Of a stretch of 35,220 bases of DNA, positions 7,797 through 18,000 are shown in pieces. Origin of the DNA: Candidatus Kuenenia stuttgartensis (GTDB lineage Bacteria > Planctomycetota > UBA11346); the NCBI GenBank assembly GCA_945876185.1, contig CAMCMZ010000039.1, positions 1 through 35,220 on the forward strand, written 5' to 3'. Position numbers and translations under genes: made by a program. A model generated the notes under the pieces. The model was not told where the DNA came from, searched no databases, and saw only the letters and a list, made by a program, of their open reading frames with translations. Position 1 is the stretch's first letter. Every line of letters starts with the position of its first letter.

Positions 7797-7864
7797 TCGA
7801 GGAAAGAAGCTGAGGTGTTCATGGGTCATATTCCTGTTGAAACATGGCGTGCAACGAAACAAAG

Positions 7865-7881
7865 CGTTCTTAGGAAGAACG
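7865..7881. promoter_or_regulatory. Perfect inverted repeat upstream of the GspF-like gene
   Basis: CGTTCTT (7865-7871) and AAGAACG (7875-7881) form a perfect 7-bp inverted repeat with a 3-nt spacer in the AT-rich gap between the GspF-like gene and the PAP2 gene. It lies about 45 bp upstream of ATG 7822, where an operator could sit, but it could equally be a weak 3' hairpin for the PAP2 transcript. There is no T-run. Confidence 0.3.
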
Positions 7882-7930
7882 GTGTTATGTCTGATGCTTA
7901 GAAATAAACAAGAAATCGTTAAAATCCACC

Positions 7931-9193
7931 CTACTTCCACCCCGCTGGCACCTTCACCTCGCCCTTCCCCACCTCGATCCGCAACCACCCCGGTTTCTGC
8001 GCTTCCCCGCCAACCACGCTGAAATCCCCCTGGCCGAGGTTGACCTCCAACCCGGCGAGCATGCGCCGGTCGAGGGCGACGTTCACCTGGCCGCCGAGTT
8101 CGCTGAACCAGCCTTTGGCGGTGACGACCAACCGCAGGCGACGGGGCGCGGATGGTTCGCTGGCCGCCACCGCAGCAGCGCCGGCTGATGCAGTTCGACC
8201 CCCTTCCGCGCTGTCCTCCAACCGGGTGCGGATGCGGCTGCCGGGGAATCCGAAGCCGAGGATCTCGCCGTCGGCTTTGAAACCAGGCGCGTCGCTGAGG
8301 GTCAGCACGACGTTGCCGGCGGGCAGGTCGAGCGTCAGGTCGACGGGCGCGTCGAGCACGGCCTTTTCGCGCACGGCCCGGCTGGCCGGGGTGGCGACCA
8401 GGCCACCGATGAGCAGTCCCAGCCCGAGCGTGCCGCCGACGGCGATCATCGGCCATGACGGTCGCGACGGTCGGATGCGACCGGAGGCAAGGTCGTCCTT
8501 GTAGCGATCGACATTCAAAAGCGGATGCCAGACCAGCCAGCCGATGCCCCAGACCAGGACGCCGGCCCACCAGACGTCGCTCGCGAAATGGCCGCCGGCC
8601 GCCATGCGGGCGACGCCGATCGCGACCCCGGCGACGGTGCCGCCGGCCAGGCAGGCGACGGCCCAGCCGGGACGGCGGCGGCGCAGGACGAACCAGCCGA
8701 GTCCAAGGAAGAAACCCATGGCGCAATGGCCGCAGGGGAAGGATTTGCCGCGCCCGCTCTCGCCCTTCACCCACGGCGCAAGGTAGGTCTGCGTACCACC
8801 GAGTTCGACCGTGTCGCGCGGGCGCGGGCGACCCCAGTGGTTTTTCAACACGCCATTCACCACCAGGCCGGGACCCAGCGCGAGCATGAGGACGATGGCC
8901 AGGGCCTGCCGGCGCCAGGGTTGCAGCCAGATCAGCCACGCGCCCGCGACCAGCGCGGCGGCGGCCGCAGCCGCCAGGAGCAGGCCGGGCCAGGCCCCGA
9001 CGAGGTAGAGCGTGCGCCAGGGTTGCGCCCGTTCGCCCGGCCAGGGATTTTCCGTGCTGTTCGCATGCCAGACCGCCGCCCAAGCGCGATCCAGGCTGCC
9101 ATCAGCGAACAGGCCCAGGCCGATTCCGGCCAGGACGACGAGGACGACGAGTTCGATCACGGCGAGCCGGCGCATGCGCGCAGGCTGCGACAT
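7931..9193 (-). CDS. PAP2-family membrane phosphatase with C-terminal beta domain
   Basis: A membrane phosphatase of the PAP2/lipid phosphatase type. The three-part active site is present: KNHWGRPRPRD (about 117-127), SFPCGHCAMGF (about 150-160, with Cys where most members have Ser in PSGH), and ARMAAGGHFASDVWW (about 195-209) with the catalytic His. About six membrane spans surround these. After a further span near 275-300 there is a 110-residue beta-rich tail that repeats DLPAGNVVLTL and GQVNVALDRRM patterns, resembling the adhesin-like DUF4097 domain. The substrate is probably an isoprenoid or phospholipid phosphate, as in the family. ATG 9193 is the likely start; ATG 9334 would add an acidic segment that reads sensibly. 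The ribosome site is weak in both cases. Confidence 0.85.
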   Translation of the reverse strand: MSQPARMRRLAVIELVVLVVLAGIGLGLFADGSLDRAWAAVWHANSTENPWPGERAQPWRTLYLVGAWPGLLLAAAAAAALVAGAWLIWLQPWRRQALAIVLMLALGPGLVVNGVLKNHWGRPRPRDTVELGGTQTYLAPWVKGESGRGKSFPCGHCAMGFFLGLGWFVLRRRRPGWAVACLAGGTVAGVAIGVARMAAGGHFASDVWWAGVLVWGIGWLVWHPLLNVDRYKDDLASGRIRPSRPSWPMIAVGGTLGLGLLIGGLVATPASRAVREKAVLDAPVDLTLDLPAGNVVLTLSDAPGFKADGEILGFGFPGSRIRTRLEDSAEGGRTASAGAAAVAASEPSAPRRLRLVVTAKGWFSELGGQVNVALDRRMLAGLEVNLGQGDFSVVGGEAQKPGWLRIEVGKGEVKVPAGWK

Positions 9194-9876
9194 ACCGGTC
9201 GCGGTCAACCGAGCGGGTGAGCAGGGCGGATCGCGTCGAAAAGCCTCGATCACCTTGCTGAGGCTCTCCTCGATCGCGTCCTCGAACGCGGCCGACTCCT
9301 CCCCCTGACCGGACCATCCTACCGCACCCGACATTAGGCCCAGGAATCTCAAAACCCTGCCGAATCTTGCCACCCACCTGCAGGCGGGCACCATGCTCCA
9401 CCCCGCAACGCAGCCCAACGGGCGACCAGCGGATCGTCCGCAGATGATAAAGAGATGCCCGGCCTCGCGGCCGGGCCTGGGGATTGGCCATTCGTACGGG
9501 GTGATCAGGCGAGCCGGCCAAGGCCGACCACAATTATCCAGCAATTCACCATCTTTCCGGCCTTGGCCGGCTCGCCTCGCGGTCAGCGGCCGGTTGCAAA
9601 CCGGCGGTCCCAGACGCAAGCGTTTTTGCTGGTTTTTGTAGTTTGACGACGCAAATGGCCAATCCCCTGGCCCGGCCTCGCGGCCGGGCATCCCTGACCA
9701 ACCACATGCGGTCGGGCCCGGTCGGCGCTCAGCCCCAGCACCACCTGGGTTCCTCCTTCCGATCGGCACACCGACAGCCTAGCCAAAGCCAAGGCATCTG
9801 CTACAGCCCGCTCATCAACCTCCACGGACCCCAGTCGACCGGCTTGGTCAATCCGGATCCCGTGAAAGGAATCACC
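9194..9876. other. 683-bp divergent intergenic region
   Basis: The gap between the divergent PAP2 and modular secreted-protein genes. Apart from the inverted-repeat element at 9454-9692, the right side (9693-9876) holds the leader of the secreted-protein gene with AAAGGA 6 nt before its ATG. The left side (9194-9453) could include an N-terminal extension of the PAP2 gene, whose frame stays open. I see no tRNA, sRNA or clear promoter. Confidence 0.6.
9454..9692. repeat. 239-bp element with 39-bp imperfect terminal inverted repeats
   Basis: The ends (9454-9492 and 9654-9692) are inverted copies of each other over 39 nt with differences only in the middle, and each end is itself a hairpin (GCCCGGCC/GGCCGGGC). 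Inside is a perfect 18-bp inverted pair (9508-9525 and 9559-9576). A 39-nt unit (9589-9627) with its own GCCGGTT/AACCGGC hairpin follows; this unit recurs near 32.4 kb. No protein-coding content is evident and no target-site duplication is visible at the borders. It could be a MITE-like element or a compound REP cluster (BIME). Confidence 0.8.
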
Positions 9877-11937
9877 ATGTCTCGTGTCTTCGGTGCTTTT
9901 TGCGTCCTGGTTCTCGCCGCAACCTTGCCGGCCGCTGATCCCCAAGGCCTCGGCTACCGGCTACCGACCGCTGCTGAACAAGCGCTTCTCGACCGGGTGG
10001 TGATCAAGACCGAACGGGTCTATCCCAACCGTCTGGCGCTGGATCGGATCAATGTCGAGCGTCGCCACCGCCGCCGAGCACCGTTCACCGAGGCCGACCT
10101 GCCTTTGACCAAGGAGCTCCACGAGGTCGAGGGGTCGACCGTGGAAGGCGGACGCACCATGCGGGCGTCGTTCACCTCCTCGATGGCGGCTGAAGTCGCC
10201 GCGGTGGAAAATCTTTTTAGTTTGCCACCTTTGTTGCCCAACGCGGTCGACAACAGCGCCACGATCTGGTTCCCGATGGCCTACGATGCCATCCGCGAGG
10301 TCTCGGCGGTGTCCGGGATGAACCACCCAAACCGGGTGTCCACCATGTGGTTCCAGACCGGATATTGGCTTGCCGCCCGTCCGGCCCCGTATGTTCCGAC
10401 CCTGCTCGCCGAGGCCTCGGTCACCACCGCCAAGCGCAACCAGATGTTTCTCGGCCTGGGCTATGGTTCGACCACCGCGACCGTTCCGAGCACCACCTGG
10501 GAATCGACTTCTTTCAGGTTTGTCGGTGGCGCTTATGGCTGCACTGGTTCCACCGCAGCCGTCAGCGCCAGGGTCGTCCTGGATTTCACGGTTCCGGTCA
10601 ACGGGGTCGCAATCGATCGGGTCTACATTGCCGCGAGAGGCCAGCTGTATTTGGGGAATTTCACCATCTGGGGATTCATCTACCCGGGGATACCCACCTT
10701 GGGGAGCGGCGATGATGTATTCGTCGAGCCCTCCGCCACCCGAGTGGGCATCCGTTGGCGAATGCGCCAGTATCCTTCTTCGCCGGCCGGCTCGATCAAC
10801 TTCCAGGTGGTCCTGTTCGCTAATGGCGACATCCGCATGGATTATGGAGAGATCGCCTGCACCTATGCGCCCCAAATTTCTTTGAAAAACCCGTCGCCCT
10901 ATCTGTACCTAAGATCCTCATTGGAAGGCAACCGGTCCATCCCGCCAGGCACCAGCCGGTTGTACACGGCGATTCGCTTGCCCCTCGGGCTGGCCTTGGA
11001 CAGGTCCACTGGTGTCATCAGCGGCACGCCGCTCGTCGCCGGTCCAATGACATTCGGGATCTCGGCGACAGATCGGGACAGGACGCCCCAGTCGGCGGGA
11101 CGGATCGTCGCGTTGACGGTAGGTACCACCATGAATCAGCCGCCAACCTGCGCCATCAGCAGCCCAACCAACGGCGCCACCTTCACCGCCCCGGCCACCA
11201 TCGCGATCAATGCGTCCGCCACTGACAACGATGGCAGCATCAGCAAGGTCGAGTTCTTCAATGGCGCTCAGAAGATTGGCGAAGCTGTGACAGCCCCCTA
11301 TGAATTACCGTGGTCGGGCGTGGTCGCTGGCACGTATCAGCTCACCGCCAAGGCCACCGACAATGCCGGTGCGGTAACCACTTCGGCCGCTATCACCGTG
11401 GCGGTCAATGCGCCCAACCAGGCACCGACCTGCTCGATCACCAGCCCTGCCAATGGTTCCACCTTCACCGCCCCGGCCACGATTACCATCAGGGCCTCCG
11501 CCACTGACAACGATGGCAGCATCAGCAAGGTCGAGTTCTTTAATGGTGCCCAGAGAATCGGTGAAGATGTGACGGACCCATACGAAGTATCGTGGTTGGT
11601 CACGGCCGCTGGCACCTATCAACTCACGGCCAAGGCTACGGATAATTCCGGCGCCATGACCACCTCGACCCAGGTGACGGTGAGCGTCAGCGAACCGACC
11701 TACACCACGGTCGAATCGGCCGGCAATACCAGTCTGCTCCAGGATGCGGCTGGGCGCTATCTGGCTAAAGCCGGCGCCAACCCGGCTGGATTCATCACCT
11801 ACAATGGCCAGGCAATTTATCCCGGACTCTTCGGCAGCGGATGGCAACTGCTGGCGGTGGAGACGCGTGGTCAACCTGATGACCGGCAGCAATGCGGTGA
11901 TCAGCGGGCTGTTCATCGATCCGGCCACTATTGCTAG
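9877..11937 (+). CDS. Exported modular protein (NIDO-like module, putative Ig, two Big-type Ig domains, broken Trp-rich C-terminus)
   Basis: A 686-residue exported protein. A signal peptide (about 1-21, ending ...LPAADP) is followed by an unrecognised region. A beta module comes next (about 230-350) with the pattern GDDVFV ... WRMRQYP ... GSINFQVVLFANGDIRMDYG, similar to nidogen-like extracellular modules. A short putative-Ig tail (LPLGLALDRSTGVISGTP) leads into two Ig-like repeats (about 420-512 and 514-605), each with ATDNDGSISKVEFFNGAQ. The last segment, from about 609, begins like a tryptophan-rich C-terminal domain (VESAGNTSLLQDAAGRYL ... GWQLLAVET) and then turns into Arg/Gln/His-rich sequence that looks out of frame. 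The +1 frame from about 11867 gives better protein, ending at TGA 11945-11947. ATG 9877 has AAAGGA 6 nt upstream. It shares modules with the subtilase downstream. The function is probably adhesion or substrate binding at the cell surface. Confidence 0.8.
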   Translation: MSRVFGAFCVLVLAATLPAADPQGLGYRLPTAAEQALLDRVVIKTERVYPNRLALDRINVERRHRRRAPFTEADLPLTKELHEVEGSTVEGGRTMRASFTSSMAAEVAAVENLFSLPPLLPNAVDNSATIWFPMAYDAIREVSAVSGMNHPNRVSTMWFQTGYWLAARPAPYVPTLLAEASVTTAKRNQMFLGLGYGSTTATVPSTTWESTSFRFVGGAYGCTGSTAAVSARVVLDFTVPVNGVAIDRVYIAARGQLYLGNFTIWGFIYPGIPTLGSGDDVFVEPSATRVGIRWRMRQYPSSPAGSINFQVVLFANGDIRMDYGEIACTYAPQISLKNPSPYLYLRSSLEGNRSIPPGTSRLYTAIRLPLGLALDRSTGVISGTPLVAGPMTFGISATDRDRTPQSAGRIVALTVGTTMNQPPTCAISSPTNGATFTAPATIAINASATDNDGSISKVEFFNGAQKIGEAVTAPYELPWSGVVAGTYQLTAKATDNAGAVTTSAAITVAVNAPNQAPTCSITSPANGSTFTAPATITIRASATDNDGSISKVEFFNGAQRIGEDVTDPYEVSWLVTAAGTYQLTAKATDNSGAMTTSTQVTVSVSEPTYTTVESAGNTSLLQDAAGRYLAKAGANPAGFITYNGQAIYPGLFGSGWQLLAVETRGQPDDRQQCGDQRAVHRSGHYC
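11134..11690 (+). repeat. Two tandem Ig-domain coding repeats (third copy at 15386-15662)
   Basis: Two copies (11134-11411 and 11416-11690) of about 275 bp encode near-identical Ig-like domains. A third copy lies in the subtilase gene at 15386-15662. The central part of each copy, encoding ATDNDGSISKVEFFNGAQ, is almost unchanged at the DNA level, including at third codon positions. This points to recent duplication or gene conversion between the two genes. Confidence 0.85.
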
Positions 11938-12043
11938 CAAGGGGTGATACATGCGTGCAATTAACAAAAGCCTCATGTAGCGCACACGAGGCACGGCCGC
12001 CTTTGCCCATCCATTCCTCATGCTCAAACCCTGGAGAGGCACC

Positions 12044-15000
12044 ATGTTCACGATCCGTCGACTCGCCCTCACTGTTCTGATTCTGGCCATGGCCGGCCTC
12101 GTCTGCCTGGTCCTCCGGCCCCAAGCCGAGCCGCCGGCCAACCCTGCCGCCAGCGCGGAGACCTCGACCAACCAGGTCGCCACAGCTCCGGCATCCAGCG
12201 GGTCAGCGATCGTTCAAACCGGGCCTGGTGGTCTCTTGGCGACCAGCGGGCGGCCAGAGCCGGCCGACGCGGTCGGATCCCAACCGGCGGTGGGGCCGTC
12301 AGCCCCGCAGGCGGTCGCAGCCGTGACTCCGGCAGCTGATCAGTCCCCGCCCCCAGCGGAGCCTGCGGATGGAGCCGGACAACCGGGCGGTCTTCCAGGG
12401 CAGCAGCTCCCGCCACCGATCCGCAATGGCAAAGCCATCATCGAGCGCCGTGAGCCTTTGGCCGACGGGACCATCCGTCGGACCGCCCTCTACCCCATGG
12501 CCGGCGCCATCCCCGTCGTCCGCCTGGTCGAAATCCGCCGCGCTGACCCGCGTGGCGAGGAACAGGTTCTGTCGCAGCGGCTGGATGCCGCCACCCAGTT
12601 CATGATCACCGGGCCGGGCCAGCACGAGGCCGACATCCAGGCCAGGCTCGATCAGGCGGGATGGAAGATCCTGCGCCGGGATCCCCTGGGCGGGATGCTG
12701 GTGGTCGCCGTCGCCGGACGCGGGCTGGACGATCTGCCGGACGCCATGGCCAGGATCCGGGAAATCCTGCCGCCCGGCTGGAAAACCGAATCCGACCAGA
12801 TCTCGTGGCCGGTGGAAACTCCCAATGACCCCCAGTGGCCATCGTTGTGGGGAATGCAGAAGATCAAAGCCGACCAGGCCTGGGACATTTCGAAAGGTTC
12901 GAACAGCGTCGTCATCGGCGTCCTCGATACCGGCATTGATTACCGTCACCCGGATCTGGCGGCCAACATCTGGACCAATCCCGGCGAGATCCCCGGCAAC
13001 GGGATCGATGACGATGGCAACGGCTATATTGATGATGTCCATGGTTATGATTTCTATAGCGACTATGCCGATCCCATCGGGGTCCAACCGCATGGGACCC
13101 ATGTCGCCGGCACCATCGCCGCTGTCGGTGGCAATGCCACCGGAGTGACCGGGGTCTGTCAGAAGGCCAGCCTGGTCGCCTGCAAGATCTCCAGCAATGA
13201 AGGATCCGGGGTGGCGTCTGCCATGCGGCTGGCCAAATCCTATCTGCGGGCCCTGCGCCAGCGCGGGGTCCAGGTGGTCGGCTACAACTGCTCCTATTCC
13301 GGGGGCGATGGCAACGAAGACCTGTTGGTGGCGAATGACGGCATCGTCCCGGTGTGGGCGGCAGGAAATCAGAATTCCAACCGATCGGAACGGGCCCTGT
13401 TGACCCCTTTCATCGAGTATGTCGGAGCCTCCGACGGTGGCGACGGTCGTGCCTATTTCTCGAATTTCGGCAACACCTGGGTCGATCTCGCCGCTCCCGG
13501 GATCGCCATCCTGTCTACCTTTCCCAATGGTGGATATGGCAGCATGCAAGGTACGTCGATGGCGGCTCCGCACGTCACCGGTTCGGTCGGCCTGGTGGCC
13601 AGCATCAATCCCAGCCTGTCGTCCTACCAAATCATGGAGATCATCAGCCGGACCGCTGATCCCGCCCCGGCCTGGTCAGGATTGAGCCTCACCGGCGGTC
13701 GGGTGAACATCGCCGCAGCCGCTCGTGAAGCTCAACGATACCCGGATGTACGCCTGCTCAGCCCGGCGGCAGGCAGCAGTGTCGCCCTCAATGCCCCGGT
13801 CACCCTGACGGCGTCGGTAGCGATCACCGGGCGGACCTGCACCCGGGTCGATTTCCTGGTCAGTGGCAGCGTCATCGGCAGCGACACCGATCCATCCGGT
13901 GGCTGGACCACCTCCTGGCTGCCGGCAGAGACCGGCGACCATGCCATTTCCTTTGAGGCCGTCGATAACAGTGGCAACCGCACCCGACTGTGGTGGCCGG
14001 CCATCCTCAAGGTCACTGACGGTGCGACGGCCCCACAGGCGCCGCGCATCACCCGCCAACCGGCCGCCCTCGAGGTTCCGATCGGCCAGACCGCGACCTT
14101 CGCCATCGCTGCTACCGGCACCCCGATTCCAACACTGCAATGGCAGCGTCTTGACGCAGGCGCCTCCCTCTGGCGGGCCATCCCTCAGGTCACCACTGTT
14201 TCCTACACCACACCGATGACAGCGATCGGCGACCATGGCGCCAGGTTCCGGGTGGTGGCCACCAACCACCTCGGTACGGCGACCTCGGACGCCGCCACCT
14301 TGAGTCTGCTGGCGCCGGTGGTGATCACCGCCCAGCCGAGCAACCGCCAGGTGCGATCGGGAACGACCGCGACGTTCCAGGTCGCCGTCGACGCGGCCCC
14401 GTTGCCGACCTACCAGTGGCAACGTCAAAGCCCAGGGAGCAGCACCTGGAATGACCTCCCTGGGGCGGTCGGAGCCAGCTACACCACCGCAACAACCCAG
14501 ATCGGAGAATACGGCACCCAGTTCCGGGTGGTGGTCACCAACCGTCTCAATTCGGTGGTTTCAGCCCCGGCGACCTTGTACGTCTACGGACTTCCGGTGA
14601 TCACCACAGCAGCGAATCTGCCCAGCGGTCAGGTGGGATCCCCCTATACGCTGAACCTGCAGGCGAGCGGTGGCGTCCAGCCCTATGCCTGGGCGATCGA
14701 TCCCTATGGCGCCTGGGAGGATCCGACCGGCACCGAGCCGTTGACAGCCGGTTCGCCCCTGGGTCTGGTCGGCGGTCCGTACACCAGCCAGACCTACACC
14801 TTCGCCAACGGCTTCACCTTCCCCATCAGCGGCCGTCAGGCCACCAAAGTACAGTTGGATGTCGGCGGGATTATCCGGTTCACCGAATCGACCAATGGCG
14901 AAAAAATCGATACCTTGGAGTCGATGAACATCACCGAGACCACCGGGGTCGGCGAAGATGTCTTCGTCACCGCCCAGGCGGATGCCGTGACCTTCCGGTG

Positions 15001-18000
15001 GAAGGCACATCGTCGCTATCCGACACGGGGTCCCGATGGCAGCGTGAATTTCCAAGTGACCCTGTACCGAAACGGCGCGGTCAGAATATCCTACGGAGCG
15101 ATCCCCGTTGATCTCGCCATCAAGCCGTTCATGGCACTATGGTCCTATGAATATTCCTCCTTCAACCGATACCCAAGCCGGTATGGTCAATCTGGAATTC
15201 CGGCTGGTACGACGTCCTTGTACAGGCCCGCTTCAGGACTGCCGACGGGTCTCACCCTGACCAGCCAAGGTCTGCTCAGTGGGACCACGACCGTTGCCGG
15301 CACCAACTACCTCAAGATTGCGCTCTCCGATTACGTGGGTTATGCCACTTCCTTGCACGCGGTCCTGTCGATCACCAGCGGTGCCAACCAGGCACCGACT
15401 TGCGCCATCACCAGCCCGCTTACCAACGCCACCTTCACCGCCCCGACCATCATCGCCATCACGGCGTCCGCCACCGATAACGATGGCAGCATCAGCAAGG
15501 TCGAGTTCTTTAATGGCGCCCAGAAGATCGGTGAAGATGTGACGGACCCATATGAATTATCGTGGTCGGTCCCGGCCGCTGGCACCTATCAACTCACCGC
15601 CAAGGCCACCGACAATGCCGGTGCGATGACCACCTCGGCCGCCATCGCCGTGGTGGTGAACGCTGCCCCAGCGATCACCAGCGTTGTTCCAACCTCCGCA
15701 GTGGTCGGCACTGCCTACTCCTACGCAATCACCACAACCGGAACCCCAGCACCGACCTTGTCGGTCAACGGCAATCCGGCGTGGTTGACCTTGTCGGGGA
15801 GTTCGCTGTCGGGCACTCCGACTACGGTTGGAACGGTCGGTCCCATCACCATTACCGCCAATAACGGGGTGATTCCCAATGCTATCCAGACGTTCAGCAT
15901 TGTGGTGAACGCTGCCCCGGTGATCACCAGCGTTGCTCCAACCACCGCAAAGGTCGGTACTGCTTACTCCTATGCGATCACCACAACCGGAACTCCAGCG
16001 CCGACCTTGTTGGTCAGTGGCAATCCGGCGTGGTTGACCTTGTCGGGGAGTACGCTGTCGGGCACCCCGACCACGGCTGGAACCGTCGGTCCTATCACCA
16101 TTACCGCCAATAACGGGGTGATTCCCAATGCTATCCAGACGTTCAGCATTGTGGTGAACGCTGCCCCGGTGATCACCAGTATTGCCCCAACCACGGCGAC
16201 GGTGGGAACTCTCTACACCTACACCATCGCTACCACGGGGATACCCGCACCGACCCTTTCAGTTGCCAACAAACCCGCCTGGCTGTCCTTGACCGGCAAC
16301 GTCCTGTCTGGAACTCCAACCACTGCGGGAACTGCCAGCAATATCGTGGTGACCGCCAGCAATGGCGTCAGTCTGAACGCCACCCAGACCTTCAGCATCG
16401 CGGTGACTCCTCTGCCGGTCGCGCCGGCGATCACCAGCACCGCGCCGACCACGGCGACGGTGGGAACGCTTTACACCTATATCATCGCTACCACTGGGAC
16501 TCCCGCACCGACCCTGTCGATAGCCAGCAAACCCGCCTGGCTGTCCTTGACCGGCAACGTGCTGTCAGGAACTCCAACTGCGGCGGGAACCGCCAGCAAT
16601 ATCGTGGTGACCGCCAGCAATGGCGTCAGTCCGAACGCCACCCAGACCTTCAGCATCACGGTGAATCCTGTGCCGGTCGCGCCGGCGATCACCAGCACCG
16701 CGCCGACCACGGCGACGGTGGGCACGGCCTACACCTACACCTACACCATCACCAGCACCGGCACCCCGGCGCCGACCCTGTCGGTGACCGGCCAGCCAAG
16801 CTGGCTGACCCTGTCCGGCAACATCCTGTCCGGCACGCCGACGTCGGCGGGTACGGTCGGTCCCATCACACTCACTGCCAGCAACGGCGTCAGTCCGAAC
16901 GCCACCCAAACCTTCAGCATCACCGTGAATCCTGTGCCGGTCGCTCCGGCGATCACCAGCACCGCACCGACCATGGCGACGGTGGGAATGCTTTACACCT
17001 ATACCATCGCTACCACGGGGACTCCGGCGCCGACCGTGTCAGTAACCAACAAACCCGCTTGGTTGTCCTTGACCGGCAACGTCCTGTCAGGAACTCCAAT
17101 CGCAGCGGGAACCGCCAGCAATATCGTGGTGACTGCGAACAACGGCGTCAGTCCGAACGCCACCCAGACCTTCAGCATCACGGTCAGTGTCCCATCGACC
17201 GCGCCAGCGGTCACCAGCACTGCGCCGACCACGGCGACGGTGGGAACGGTGTACACCTACACCATCACGGCCACCGGGACGCCAGTGCCGACGTTGAGCG
17301 TCAGCGGGAATCCCACCTGGTTGACCTTGTCGGGAACCACCTTGTCCGGCACACCGACCACTGCCGGTGGGACCGGTGCGATCACCGTCACCGCGAGCAA
17401 CGGCGTTAGCCCGAATGCCGCCCAGATCTTCAGTATTGCGGTCAGTGTCCCATCGATCGCGCCGGCGATCACCAGCACTGCACCGTCCACGGCGACGGTG
17501 GGGACGCTCTACACCTACACCATAGCCGCCACCGGGACGCCGGTACCCACCTTGAGCAGCAGCGGGAATCCCACCTGGTTGACCTTGTCAGGAACCACCT
17601 TGTCCGGCATGCCGACCACCGCCGGTGGGACCGGAGCGATCACCATCACTGCCAGCAACGGCGTCAATCCGAACGCCACCCAGACCTTCAGCCTCACGGT
17701 GAATCCTGCGGCGATCGCCCCCGCAATCACTCGTCAGCCCACAGATCTCAGCGTGTCGGCCGGCCAGCCAGCGGTGTTTTCGGTTACCGTCGTTGGCAGT
17801 CCGGCACCAAACTTCCAATGGCAACGATCCAATGACGGTGGGGGTACCTGGACCGACCTCGCCGGAGAGACGGCGGATGCGATCACGATCGGCGCTGTCG
17901 GAAGCCTGGATCAGGGAGCTGCATTCCGGGTGATGGTCAGCAATAGTGCCGGCACCGTGACCTCGAACCGAGCGACCTTGACTCTAATTCCTGTGAATCC

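Noticed and set aside
9454..9692. Complete insertion sequence
   Set aside because: There is no transposase and no visible target-site duplication; only a repeat element is claimed.
9643..9876. Extended N-terminus for the 686-aa exported protein
   Set aside because: It would be translated from the repeat element and would bury the signal peptide; ATG 9877 has a strong ribosome site.
12299..13630. Minus-strand open frame of 443 codons opposite the subtilase domain
   Set aside because: The plus strand has the complete catalytic triad in frame, so the minus frame is a shadow.
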